NCBI GenBank assembly: GCA_033239125.1
Contig: BSWB01000005.1
Location: forward strand, 19,893,447 to 19,957,446
DNA: 64,000 bases
Origin: Fagopyrum homotropicum
Lineage: Eukaryota > Streptophyta > Magnoliopsida > Caryophyllales > Polygonaceae
Direction of reading: 5' to 3'
Shown in pieces: positions 46,157 to 57,795 of this stretch. Under the pieces are notes generated by a model. That model saw only the letters and a program-made list of their open reading frames with translations, was not told where the DNA came from and did no database searches. Made by a program: the position numbers and the translations under genes. Within the stretch, counting starts at the first letter, position 1. Every line of letters starts with the position of its first letter.

Positions 46157-46985
46157 GTGCGAGATTGGTCTAGCTACGGACCTTAAACAAAGCGCTTCTT
46201 GGGAGGCAACCCAAGGTATTGCATTTTTGTTTTTGTTTTCGATTCATAGATTAGCTTAGTATAGACGTTTTTGCTTTGTTTTTGCCTCGATTCCTTCCGG
46301 TATGTTCGTGTTTTTGGATGTAGGAACGATGGAAAAGGAAAAGGGGAGGATAATGTTGAAGAAAAGTGATGAAATCTGAACTTTGGAGCTTTACAGAGAG
46401 TTCCACGGCCTAAACCATGGTCGTGACAGCTACAGTACCTGTAATTTCCAAAAGCCTTTGAAAAATCACCAAAACCACGGTTCCGTACACTTCCACGGCC
46501 GTGGAACACCCCGACAGACCGTGATTTTCAAAAATTTTGCCTGTGACTATATAAACCACATTCTTCACAAAAATCATCCCAAAACCCCCCTCTTCCACGA
46601 CCTAATAGCCGAAATCCACGACCCTCTCTCAAATCCTCGTTTCTTAATCGTTTTTAACGATTCTTCCTCCTAAACTGAAGCAAACTCGACCACCAACAAG
46701 ATCCAAGCGACAAATCGAGCGGAAATTCACCAAGGAACGCGCAATTCGGATTTTTCAATCCGAAAAATAGGTTTTTCCTCTCTTCTTGATTCTTGTCGAT
46801 TCGGCTCGTTTTTGTTAGAGATTTTAGGAAGAACTGATTAAGATTGGAAGAAATTAGATTAGGACTGCCTGTTTGTGGAGATTGATTGCTGATTTGCTGA
46901 GATTTGCGACTTTCTGAGACGAATCACGGTCTCTGGAGGAATTACGGCCGTGGTTTCCATAGAACAGCCCGTAATTTTGAACAAA
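46157..46985 (+). other. Athila-3 spacer between pol and the env-like gene
   Basis: No gene. It includes the stem-loop at 46176-46215. Palindromic cassettes lie at 46401-46520 (CCACGGCCGTGG at 46493-46504) and 46925-46978 (CACGGT, ACGGCCGTGG, CCCGTAATTTTG), the latter ending eight bases before the env-like ATG. A splice acceptor for env expression could lie here but I cannot pick one. Confidence 0.6.
46176..46215 (+). ncRNA. Conserved AAGCGCTT box and stem-loop after pol, Athila-3
   Basis: GACCTTAAA, AAGCGCTT, stem CTTGGG (46198-46203), loop AGGCAA, stem CCCAAG (46210-46215). Starts about 20 bases after the pol stop. Confidence 0.6.
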
Positions 46986-48497
46986 ATGGACTTTGTGAGG
47001 AGAGTTTTGGGGAGAATCAAAGAGAAGAAGAATAACCAGAATAAGAAGAGGAAGGGTAATCCCTCCTCTTCCTCATCCTCCAGGGCACCACCACCCTCTT
47101 CCTCTTCATCTCCATCCTCACCTTCACCTCCATCCTCACCTCCTCACCCTAGAATCCCGACCATACACGACGATCATCTCGATGCACTTGAGAGGATCAA
47201 GGAGAGGCCTGTGATTGGCCCTAGATACTTGTTGTTGGAGGATCTAGCTCCTCTCAACATAGTTGATGACCTCACTTGGCTCTTGGATAGAGCCGGACTG
47301 ATTGTCTTCTCGGCTATCCGAGAAGACGCTTATGAGGAGATTACACGGGAGGTTGTGACATCTTTTGAGCACAGCCATGTAGACAGGACCGTCTCTTTCC
47401 GTCTCATAGAAAGAGACTACCATTTTAGCATCCGTGAGTTTGGGACCATCTTCGGGTTTCAGGAGACCTTTAACGGTCGCTTTCCTAGTGGCGTTTACGC
47501 CAAGGATTTTTGGGAGGAGGTGGCGATGATTTACGCTAGCGAGGACCGCTGGCAGCCCGCTGACACCAAGGCTAGGTTGATGTACCACCTAGCCTTGAAG
47601 ATTGCTCATCGTGTTCTTTCGGAGTGTCTCTTTCCTAGGACGGAGACGCCCCAAAAGATCAAGACGGATGAGCTCTTTTTACTCTACTCCATGTTGTATG
47701 GACGCCGTGCTGATTGTGCCACTCTCTTGGCTGCTACGATGAGCAAGCTCAAGAACAAGAAGAAGGGAAACATCGGATATGGTGGGATAGTTACCCACAT
47801 TGCTAGGAGCTTAGGTGTTGATTTTTCTACTTGCACCCGTATACCGGCCGTACCTTTAGGGCTACATGCTTTCATGACTAGGGGTCTCATTTTCCCCACA
47901 CATAGAGGTCCGCCTTATGCAGGCATGCCATGGGAGATCAGGACGGGTAGGGGTATAGAGTGGCTACCGGAGTACTCCATTATGGCGGGACGCCATAATT
48001 GGAAGGAGACGTTCGCTACTATGCATGCGAACAGGATAGCAGCTCCCCCATATGTCCCACCACTAGTAGTTGAGGAGGAGGAGATGGGAGATCAGTTTGA
48101 GGGTGGAGGAGGAGCTGAGGAGGAGTTTGGCACGTTTCCGGATCAGCCGGAGGCGGCCCCCGATGCACCTAGACGTTATCCACGTCCAGCTAGAGCTTCA
48201 GGCTCGTCTTCTCGCCGCGCTAGCGTGAGTGAGAGGCCTACGTGGATGACCACACCTCCTATATGGTATGACGTTCCCCCTCCTTGGTCTACAGAGCAGA
48301 CAGCAGCACCAGCACCACCACCAGCACCATCCGACGCTCCAGCATGGTACAGTCAGGCTCCAAGATGGTACGAGCAGATGCCGGATTGGGCTACTGGACT
48401 TTCAGAGAGAGTGGGAGCATTGGAGATCCGAGCCGATGCTAGAGATGGACACTTAGACGACCTCGACCACATGATGAGAGACGTCTACCGCCAGTAG
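46986..48497 (+). CDS. Athila-3 env-like / Athila ORF-1-type protein
   Basis: 504 residues from ATG 46986. An upstream in-frame ATG at 46950 would add 12 residues read from the palindromic cassette, so I prefer 46986. The N-terminus is basic (RRVLGRIKEKKNNQNKKRKG, residues 5-24) and followed by a serine/proline tract (about 27-58). The conserved middle (about 75-330) includes LTWLLDRAGLIVFSAI, VSFRLIERDYHFSIREFGTI, KLKNKKKGNIGYGGIVTHIA and GPPYAGMPWEI, matching what I know of the plant Athila ORF-1 family. The C-terminal third is acidic then proline-rich (about 360-460), ending in a possible short coiled coil (LSERVGALEIRADA). I see no signal peptide or membrane segment. Function is unknown. 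It is the only complete multi-domain frame in this element; gag and pol are broken. Confidence 0.78.
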   Translation: MDFVRRVLGRIKEKKNNQNKKRKGNPSSSSSSRAPPPSSSSSPSSPSPPSSPPHPRIPTIHDDHLDALERIKERPVIGPRYLLLEDLAPLNIVDDLTWLLDRAGLIVFSAIREDAYEEITREVVTSFEHSHVDRTVSFRLIERDYHFSIREFGTIFGFQETFNGRFPSGVYAKDFWEEVAMIYASEDRWQPADTKARLMYHLALKIAHRVLSECLFPRTETPQKIKTDELFLLYSMLYGRRADCATLLAATMSKLKNKKKGNIGYGGIVTHIARSLGVDFSTCTRIPAVPLGLHAFMTRGLIFPTHRGPPYAGMPWEIRTGRGIEWLPEYSIMAGRHNWKETFATMHANRIAAPPYVPPLVVEEEEMGDQFEGGGGAEEEFGTFPDQPEAAPDAPRRYPRPARASGSSSRRASVSERPTWMTTPPIWYDVPPPWSTEQTAAPAPPPAPSDAPAWYSQAPRWYEQMPDWATGLSERVGALEIRADARDGHLDDLDHMMRDVYRQ

Positions 48498-49888
48498 TTT
48501 GGGCGGTTCTATGTTCCTAGTTTTTCTCCATTCCCGCCTCCACCAGCGCCGCAGTGATGAGGGTTTGATGATTGACTGTTCGCTTTAGACATTCCGCCAC
48601 CACTTTGTGAGTTTCTTTTTCTTTTCTTCTTTTCTTTCTTTCTTTTGAACATTAGGGACAATGTTCGTCCTAAGTATGGGGTGGGATGTACTAAAAGTTT
48701 GTAATAACTCTTACTCACTATGCTTGCTTCTATTTGAGACTATCATTGCATGTTCATTATATTGTTGCACGTTTCATTATCGCATTGCATGAAAAAGAAC
48801 TTGAAAAACCCATAAAAATTGAAAAATTTTGAAAATTTTGTGCTTCTAATGAATTGAGATGATTTCTATGATAATCACTACTTGTGAATTGAGTTTGATG
48901 ACAATTGCATACTTAAAAGAATAGTCAATTGAAAAGAATTTGAATGAATGAATTTTACCTCTTTTGCAAGTTTCATAATGTGATGAATGTTACCTAAATC
49001 ATGTTGAGAAATTGAAGTTGAAATCACACTATAAGTTCTTATACTTCTTGTTGAGATGATTAAGGCAATTCGATTTTTCTTTCTTCTTTCTTTGATCATT
49101 TTAGCTCCTCATTGAAATATTGACCTCCTTTACCTATCCGGGAATTTGGAGAAGTGAATGAAAAAGGCATGTTTGATGTGGGAGGGCCATGAGAGCAATT
49201 ATTTGCAATCAAAAGAATAGAAAGAAATTCTAGGTTTGGGGAAGTCAATCATGATGATGAGTAACTCGGCACCATTCACATAGCCGGGTGTTTGTGTCTT
49301 GCCAAAGTCGGATTGAGCGATATTCCTAGCGGATTATGGTATGTGCGCTAAGGGTTTGAGGCATCTCATCAAAATTGAGAAACGCCAATCTCCTAGGCTT
49401 CGGTTTTTGTGCACCTCTATCCATAACTCCAAAAGTAAAGTCGAAAAATGAAAGGAAGAAGAGCGAAGCTCTAAGTTGAAGTGTTGCGGAAACCGCAAAA
49501 GAAGAAGAAGGGTAGTTGTCCACTTTCCCGGATTCATGCACCACATTCCTTAAAGTTTCCTTCCCTTTCCACATTCTAGAACTTTTCTTTGAAAGTCCTT
49601 AAGATCAAAAAAATGTTATATGACTTGGTGATCTAAATTGAAGTTTCTTATGATTGATTTTGATAATGTTTGAAGGTTATGATGCTTGTTTAGAAGTTTG
49701 ATTAATTCATGAATTTTCTTTACTTTTTACTCTTTGATTAAGTGTATGAAAGTCTAATAAGCGATTGAAGCAAGATTTGAGAATGATCTATTCTTTAGAA
49801 GGCACATTCCTCCAAAAGAAGTATTGCTTTGAGAAGGTACACATATTTCATCCTAACTTTTGTTTAAAGTTTTTTGAGAGACCTTGTT
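48498..49888 (+). other. Athila-3 3' non-coding region
   Basis: No gene. The internal polypurine-like module TTAGGGACAATG ... TAAGTATGGGGTGGG is at 48652-48685. Conserved blocks shared with Athila-1 and -2: GATTAAGGCAATTC at about 49057, TATCCGGGAATTTGG at about 49134, TAGGTTTGGGGAAGTC at about 49230, GAGTAACTCGGCACC at about 49259, CTTCGGTTTTTGTGCACCTC at about 49397. Confidence 0.7.
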
Positions 49889-49921
49889 TAGGGACAAGCA
49901 AGTGTTAAGTATGGGGTTATT
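49889..49921 (+). other. Polypurine tract module before the 3' LTR of Athila-3
   Basis: TAGGGACAAGCAAGTGTTAA then GTATGGGGTTATT, adjacent to the LTR start at 49922. Confidence 0.7.
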
Positions 49922-51669
49922 TGTTAGCATGAAATATTGTGATATTGTAGGCACGTTTTCTAAGTGTATTTGATTCATATTGATAGTCTTTGATTTAGCA
50001 TTGTTGCATTTGTGAGCTAGTTTGCCTATATTGTCGATATGGATGTCTACACTAGCTTTATGTTGATTATAGGTGATTGAGAGTCATTTCCGAACGGAAT
50101 CGAGCAAAGAAGAGTTGATTGAGTATGTCCATGGATTGAGGGCATTATTAGGAGCAAAATGGAGTTCAACTTGAGGAATGCACGAGGCTAGGGAAGAATC
50201 ACGTTCTTGCCCTAAACCACGCTCTAAAATACGGCCGTACTACAAACCACGTTCAGTTCCACGGCCGTGGAACCTTGCAAAGAGAGGTGTGATGCATTCC
50301 AGTAACTATTACGGTCGTGGAATCCATGGTTCAAACCGTGATCCTTTCCACGCTCTAAATTACGGTCGTGGAACCTTCCACGACCGTGATCTTAGCGATC
50401 TTTTTCGCCACATTTTGAAGCCACGCTCTTTTGAAGATTGGGCCGGGCCGATATTTTATCTTGCCCTATAAAAAGACGGACGAAGAGAAATTCCGTCACC
50501 TCGCTTTAGACCTTGGCTTACACTTTCGCTTAGCGGCATTAACCCTCGCTTAGAAGCATTTACACCTTGTTGGAGATCGAAGTTCGTGTTTGGGATTTGC
50601 CCTAATCTCGCACTTTTGGTGGAGATTGCTGTTGAGATTTCCGGATCGGCGGAAGATCGGAGTTTTTGGAAGATTGTTGCAAGAAGATTTCTCTTCTTGT
50701 TTAGGTTTGATTTAGAAGACGGATTGATATCCCGTTCTTCCCTCTTTCCTAAGATTGTGTTTGTTTGCCTTATTCTGAATCTATTAACAACATTCATTCT
50801 TGATTGTGACTTTGAGATTGGTTTGAAGTTTATTGAAAGTTTTCGGAAGTTTTCATCTTTCTATCTTTTAATTCTTGAATTTGATATCAACATGACTGTT
50901 ATTGGCTAAAAACCCTTAACAATTCTAAGGTGAAGGGTTGATAGTTGTGGCTTAGATGATGATAGATCGATCGTAAACAGATTAGACCTTGAGAGTTAGA
51001 GAGAATCGTCGACGAACCCTAAATCACGGTTTGTTCTTGAGTTCCACGGCCGTGAAGTCTCAAGATCTACCCGTAATTTCCTTTAAGTTTACGAACCTGC
51101 TTTTACTTTAATCCAAAGTTAAAGATTTGCTTTAACTTAGTTTAGGCTTGCCTTTTCTAGGTGGTAGTGAAGCCTCAACAACCTCTACCTCGATTGTGAG
51201 TGTCATAACCGTAATCGGTTAAGTTAGTCTTGATCCTTGGATTACAAGTTTGGGTATTTGACATTAATTCTTGCCTTTAGAACCTTTCTATATTGAAGCC
51301 TCAACAACCTGTATAGAGAGTGTCTTGTAGGTGAGTCATATAAGGTTTTTGGAACTTCACCGTACGATTACCTTACATTAGTATACCTTTGCATATCTCA
51401 ACTCTGTCTTTATATCATTAGTATATCTTGAATCGATTGCCACAGTTGGATACTTGGATCTTTAGGATTGTTGTTTTCCCAATATTTGCAAAAACTCTCA
51501 TATTTACTCCCTTGATAATCTGCAATTGAATTTGTTCCCACCCAAATCCCTGTGTTCGATACTCTAGAATTCTTGCTTAACTACGTCGATCCGTACACTG
51601 CGGGTTCGCTTGCTTGATTCTAGTTTTATAAATTTAAAGCTTATTTGCACACACCTTTAGGGGCGAACA
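49922..51669 (+). repeat. Athila-3 3' LTR
   Basis: 1748 bp, almost identical to the 5' copy. The slot-2 palindrome has one change (CCACGGCCGTGA, 51044-51055), while slot 1 is kept (CCACGGCCGTGG at 50259-50270). TATA is at 50466-50475. Confidence 0.93.
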
Positions 51670-51674
51670 ACAAC

Positions 51675-54600
51675 ATTGCCAAAAAAATCAATAACCTTGT
51701 ACATATTGTTTCCAACTCTGACTTTTTGGGGTTGTTTTTGAACAAAAATCTTTGTGTTGATTCCCAAGACAAACCGATTATTGTTATCATGAATAATTAA
51801 CAATTATAGATGTCAAAAGTTTTTTTTCATTGTTTGGTTACAAAATATTTATGAGAAATGTTATCAATTTAGATTATATTACTGCTACTTTTTAAGAAGT
51901 TAGTAACAACTAGTGTATAGCCCGCACCTTGTGCGGGTTTGTTAATAAAATAGCTTATCATATTACATTTTTTACTATATTATATGTTGTTAACTTTATT
52001 AGTTATATGTTATAAGCTCATATAAATAACGCGTCAAGTGTTACATAGTGAATGAGACCACGTAGCCCATGTGTTGATCATTATTCAGTTTTATGCTAAT
52101 AATTTTTTTTAAATCTAATTTATTATTTAATAAATAATAATTTAAATAAAAAAACATAATGATATAATTTAAAAATACCATAATCTGATACGAATTCAAT
52201 TAGTAAAAAAAGATTAATTGACTTAATTTGTAATTTAGTAAAAGATTTAATCCGAGAAAAAACATAGGAGCGCCACGTCAACATTAGTTTCGTATGTTTT
52301 AGTAAAGTATATAGAATATAGATGTATATTTAGTATATTGATAAAATAAGAATTACGAATTTAATAATTCAACGGTCCACAAATCAGTAGGTTACAAGGA
52401 CCCACAAATTAGTAGATCACAAGGACCCACAAGAGCACAACGACCCACAAATCATTAGGTCACAACGACCCAAAAATCATTTGGTCAAAACGACCCAAAA
52501 ATTAGTAGGTCACAATGATTACATACAAATACTAATCCGATATTAATAAGTATTATATTTGATTCTTACCAAAAGGTTCAGAAATGTATGAATTTTATAA
52601 CTCTCAAACCCTCTAGATCTAGTTATACATGTTTTCGAAGTGTCATCCTTTCCTCATAATCGATGTGGGGAACAAAAATCATATTTTACAAAATAATTAT
52701 GGTTTAATTAAAAACAAGATTTATTAGCTTAATTCGTGATTTAGTAAAAAGTTTAATCCGAGAAAAACGTGGGAGCGCCACGTCAGAATTAGTGTCTTTT
52801 GTTTCAGTAAAGTATATAGAATATATATATATACATATTTAGTATATTTATAAAATAAGAATTATGAATTTAATAGTTCAACGGTCCACAAATTCGTAGG
52901 TCACAAACGACCCACAAATCAGTAGGTCACAACTAAAATTAGTAGATCACAATGACCCCCACAAATTAGTAGATCACAAGGACCCACAAATCATTAGGTC
53001 ACAACTCACAACGACCCACAAATCAGTAGGTCACAACGACCCACAAATAAGTAGGTCACAACGATCCAAAAATCAGTACCTCAGTTGGTGACAAACGACC
53101 CACATATCAATAGGTCACAAACGACACACAAATTAATAGGTCACAAGGACCCACAAATCATTAGGTCACAAAGAACCACAAATCATTAGGTCACAAGGAC
53201 CTAAGCATCAGTAGGTCACAACGACCCACAAAGTATTAGATTAAAACAACTCACAAATCATTAGGTTAAAACGACCTACGGGTTAGTTTTTTTTGGTAAA
53301 GAAAGGAGAGGCAAGGCACTCCCCGCACCGCAAAGGATGCTTAAATAAAAGAAGCAAATTACACCAACGTCATACGGGGAAAACGAACACCCCGTAAATC
53401 ATCCGAAAGAAAACTCCTAACAATATCCGGAGGAGAAGAACAAAAATGAACACCCAAGGGAAAAGTGGAGGCAAAGTTTGCAAGCGAATCCGCTACTCTA
53501 TTGCCCTCGCGAAAGGTATGATCGAACCGGATGGTCCAGCCCCTATTAATAGTGACTTGGCATCTAAAGACCAGGCTGAAGAGTGGATGGCTAGGCTCCA
53601 CTCCCTTCTGAACAAGCTCGAGGACCAGCGTAGATGTATATTTAGTAAGTATTATACTTGATTCTCATCAAAAGGTCCAGAAATGTATGCTTTGTATAAT
53701 CTTCAAATCTTATAGGTCTATTTATAAATGTTGTCAAACTATCATCTTTCTCTGATAACTGATGTGGGATAACAAAATTTAAATTTACAAAATAATTATG
53801 GTTTAATAAAAAAAGGATTTGTTAGCTTAATTCGTGATTTAGTAAAAATTTTAATCCAAACAAAAAAGTGGGGTGCCATGTCAGAATTATTGTCTTTTGT
53901 TTCAGTAAAGTATATAGATGTATATTTAGTATATTGATAAAATAAGAATTACGAATTTAATAGTTCAACGGTCCACAAATCAGCAGGTCACAAACGACCA
54001 CAATCAGTAGGTCACAAACGACCACAAATCAGTAGGTTACAACGACCCACGAATCAGTAGGTCACAACGAACTACGAATCAGTAGGTCACAACGACCCAC
54101 GAATCAGTAGGTCACAACGACCCACGAATCAATATGTCACAACGACCCACAAATTCATAGGTCACAACTACCCTCAAATTCATAGGTCACAACGACCCAC
54201 AAATTCATAGGTCATAATGACCCACAAATTCATAGGTCACAACGACCCACAAATTATTTGATGAAATCGACCCACGAATCATTAGGTCAAAACGAACTAC
54301 AAATCATTAGGTTACAATGACCCAAAAATCAGTCGGTTATAACGACCCAAAAATCAGTCGGTTATAACGACCCAAAAGGTCTAGAAATGTATGATTTGTA
54401 TAATCTTCAAAGCTTGTAGGTCTATTTATACATGTTGTTAAAGAGTCATCCTTCTCTGATGGCCGATGTGGGATAACAAAGTTTATATTATACAAAATAA
54501 TTAAGATTTAGTAAAAAAAAATTATTGGCATAATTCGTGATTTAGTAAAAGATTTAATCCGATAAAAACGTAGAGCGCCAAGTCAGGATTAGTGTATTCT

Positions 54601-55970
54601 GTTTTAGTAAAGTATATAGATAGGAAGGAAGTTAAGCTTACGGGTATGAGATAGGCTTATGAACAATATCTTTTAATTTTAAATATTTGAGAAAAAATTA
54701 AAAGAAGAGAAAATGTTATTGTAATCGGAATTAATTAGTAATCCAAATAAAATATTTTAAAATTAGAACTAATTAAAAAAGATTTAGGCTAATTATGGTT
54801 TAGTAAAAAAGGATTTATTAGCTTAATTTGTGATTTAATAAAAAGTTTAATTCGAGAAAAAACATGGGGCGGCACGTCAAGATTTAGTGTTTTTTGTTTT
54901 AATAAAGTATATAGATGTATATTTATTATATTGATAAAATAATATTACGAATTAGTAGGTCACAAGGACCCATAAATCAGTAGGTCACTACGACCCACAA
55001 ATCAATAGGTCACAACAACCCACGAATTAGTAGGTCACAACGACCCACGAATTAATAGGTCACAACGAACCACGAATAAGTAGGTCAAAACAACCACGAA
55101 TCAATAGGTCACAATGACCCACGAATCAATAGGTCATAACGACCCACAAATGAGTGGGTCATAACGTCCCATAAATTATTGGGTCACAACGACCCACAAA
55201 TTATTGGGTCACAACGACCCACAAATCAGTGGTTTACAACGACCCACAAATCAGTGGGTCACAACGACCCACAAATTATTAGGTCAAATCGACCCAAAAA
55301 TCTTTAGGTCAAAACGATCCAAAAATCTGTAGGTCAAAACGATCCAAAAATTATTAGATCAAAACGACCCAAAAATCATTAGATCAAAACGACCCAAAAA
55401 TCATTAAATCAAAACGACCTACGAATTAGTAAGTCACAATAATCCACATACAAATACTAATCTGGTATCAATAAGTATCATATTTTAAACAAATCTTTTA
55501 AAAACATAAAAGAAGGATTTATTTTTTAATACTCTTACTTATTTGTGTTGGAAAAGTGTTTAACAATTTGTTTTATAAAAATTTATATACTTCAACAAAA
55601 AAGATTTTTTGACCAGTTTGTTTTCTGGCACGAAAAATAAAGATTTATTGGCCTGTAAAATCTTGGAGAATCTCCAACAAAAAAAAAGTTACGTAAAATT
55701 TTGAAGAGCATTATGTTAGTTTAGGAAAAAAAAAAATTTATGACTTAAAAAATAAAGATTTATTGGCCAAAAAATTGTGGAAGCTCCATTTGATTGCTGC
55801 TTCCACAACGTGTCACGTCATCAAATCATGCACTCTCTTTTAGTATGTATAATAGATATTGACTATAAATTTTAATGTAGGGTCCACTTTTTTTAAAAGT
55901 GTTTAGTTAGAGGCCACAAGGTGGTAACAAGCTGCCACACTATGCCCAACCAATTGATAATATACATTTG
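51675..55970. repeat. AT-rich repeat region with 25-bp minisatellite arrays in larger repeated blocks
   Basis: No host gene. A monomer like CACAACGACCCACAAATCAG plus TAGGT (25 bp) is repeated in four arrays: about 52368-52515, 52880-53285, 53965-54370 and 54945-55440. Each array is preceded by a conserved segment: TTAATTCGTGATTTAGTAAA, then GCGCCACGTCA, then AGTAAAGTATATAGA, and in most cases TTGATAAAATAAGAATTACG. A GC hairpin CCCGCACC-TTG-TGCGGG type sequence at 51921-51937, just after ACTAGTGTATAG, resembles the left end of plant Helitron-like elements, but no matching right end is proven. A LINE fragment interrupts the second array. Confidence 0.65.
53285..53640 (-). pseudogene. LINE (L1-type) 3' fragment with RNase H end
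   Basis: Minus strand reads LVLELVQKGVEPSHPLFSLV then INRGWTIRFDHTFREGNRVA and DSLANFASTF, the C-terminal part of the RNase H-like domain found in plant L1 LINEs. The conserved HxxREGNxVADxLAN block is present. The 3' end lies at the poly-T on the plus strand (53288-53296), as expected for a minus-strand LINE tail. It starts abruptly within a minisatellite array near 53640, so it is 5' truncated. Confidence 0.7.
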
Positions 55971-57790
55971 TGTTACGCTAAGAACGTGTGCACGCAATAA
56001 GCTTTAAATTTATACTCGTTATATTTCTCCTAACTCCTAGCGAACCCGCAGTGTACGGGACGTTTGTAGTAGGGATAGTATTCCGAGGTCGAACACAAAG
56101 ACTGAGGTGAGATTGATTCGATTAGTGATTAAGTTTAGTGAAGATCTAAGCTTAAGAAAAGAGAAAGAAATAAAGAAATGAAAATCTCTATGTTTTTGGT
56201 TGGTTTTTAGGTGATCAATCAAGGATCACAATTCATGCGAAATAAACAATCAACTAAACTAACAAATCAACACAAACAAACAAGCTAACACGAGATATGA
56301 GATCTAAGAGAGAAAAGGCGGATTCTAGGGGTTGGAAATTCCGGTTATGGCATAGGAGTCAAGCTATCTAATCATTCCTTGGATTCACTACAATATGTTG
56401 GGAGTGAGTGTTTCTAGATTGGGATCAATCACCGGGTAGGTCTCATGGTCCACTAGTCCAATCCTAAGGTCTTATCACCGGGTAAGTCTCAAAGAGCCTA
56501 AGGAACGGAATTCTACTCAAACCGGATTGTCACCTAGGGATCTAACCTATCCTCACCGGGTAAGTCTCGGAAGGGTAAGTCCTAAACAACTATCCTAGCA
56601 CACTTAGTCCAATGGTGGCTTACGAGGCTCACCACTACCTAGGGTTTGTCATCTTTGAAATCTAAGAGTAAGAATCACCGGGTAGGTCTCTTCTAACACT
56701 TAGTTGCTAACACTAGGTCACCCTAGGATAGATTTGACTCAACAAACACTAGGATTTCAACATTCTAACGTTCTAGAACTTTAGACTCAACAAATCAGAC
56801 AAACCACGGTCTGTTCTACCACTTCCACGGCCGTGGACTGGCAAAAACAAACCGTGGATTGCAACAGAGGCTTCGTTCAAGTGAACAAGTCATCCAAAGG
56901 CAAATCTAAGTCCATCCTATCATAGTCTTAGCCATAACCATCCTTTCCTTACCCTAAAATCGCATCTAGTTAGCCTACAACATACATCTTAACAATCAAA
57001 ATCATCAAACATAGAATCATGGCTTCCATTTGCAAGATGATGAAGAGAAAGAGATGAACAAGTGAAGTAAGCAAAACCAAGCTGAAAATAAGATTAGAAA
57101 GACTCACAATCCTTCCAATAGAAGGTTTAAACGATTCTTACTACCCTAAAAATCGATTCCGAAAATCTTCACTACAAAACTTATCAAGGACTAGCAATGG
57201 TGTGCTTCTTCTTTTCTTCTCCAATGGAGCTCTTCTCCTCCTCCAATGGTAGCTCTTCTCTTGAGAGAGTCTTCTTGTTGAGAGAGTATTGGAGAGTGTG
57301 GATTTTGATTCTGAAATTTGATTCCCCTCTCAGCCTTGCAGGATCACTTTTTATACCAATCTTTGCAAGAGTTGGCCATGAGATCGTGGCACAACTGTCA
57401 CAACCGTCTAGAAAAAACCACGGTTGGTTTCCACGGCCGTGGTCTTGCCAGTGACCGTGGTTTGGTGCTTCAGCTTTGCCTTGGATCATTAAGCTTCGAT
57501 TTGGTGCATGGCTTGTGTTGGCAAGGTTCCATGAGTCCTCCTTAGCCCTTAGCTTGCATTCCAATGAGTCCAAAAGTGTGTCATCTCGAGGAGCGACCCT
57601 CGAATGCATCGATTAAGCTCCTAAATCTCCCAAAATACCTATAAAGCAAGCAAAAGTCCGCGTAGACGTCTATCTCGACACAATACATGATTTGAGTGCA
57701 AACGTCGTGAACTAATGCTAGACCATGCATGAATGAGTGGAAAATCTATCTAAATGAGTGTCTAATCCTAAGTCATAAATCGTGTTATCA
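55971..57790 (-). mobile_element. Athila solo LTR (Athila-1 family), minus strand
   Basis: 1820 bp. The plus strand reads TGTTACGC ... GTTATCA, the reverse of the Athila-1 LTR, with perfect ATTTG duplications (55966-55970, 57791-57795). The minus-strand TATA sequence TATAAAAAG is at 57347-57355 with palindrome slot 1 upstream (CCACGGCCGTGG at 57431-57442). Slot 2 is at 56825-56836 and the U5 hairpin at 56045-56059. No internal sequence remains. Confidence 0.92.
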
Positions 57791-57795
57791 ATTTG

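Larger units (their letters stand above)
35275..51669 (+). mobile_element. Athila-3: full-length Athila element with an open env-like gene
   Basis: 16,395 bp including a 3.1-kb solo LTR inserted in gag. LTRs (35275-37022, 49922-51669) are both 1748 bp and differ at only about twenty positions by eye, roughly 1 percent. Flanking duplications ACAAC (35270-35274, 51670-51674) are perfect. It has a perfect tRNA-Asp primer site, gag, protease, RT, RNase H, integrase, an env-like gene and a polypurine tract. Gag has two stops and the solo LTR, gag-pol has a two-base loss near 42397, and pol has stops at 43775 and 44648. The env-like frame is open. Confidence 0.94.

Noticed and set aside
46986..48497. 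True viral-type envelope glycoprotein
   Set aside because: No signal peptide, membrane segment or cysteine-rich ectodomain is visible. Env-like is used only for gene position.
52368..55440. CRISPR-like appearance of regularly repeated 25-bp units
   Set aside because: The units are contiguous with no unique spacers, and the sequence context is a plant nuclear genome. It is a minisatellite.
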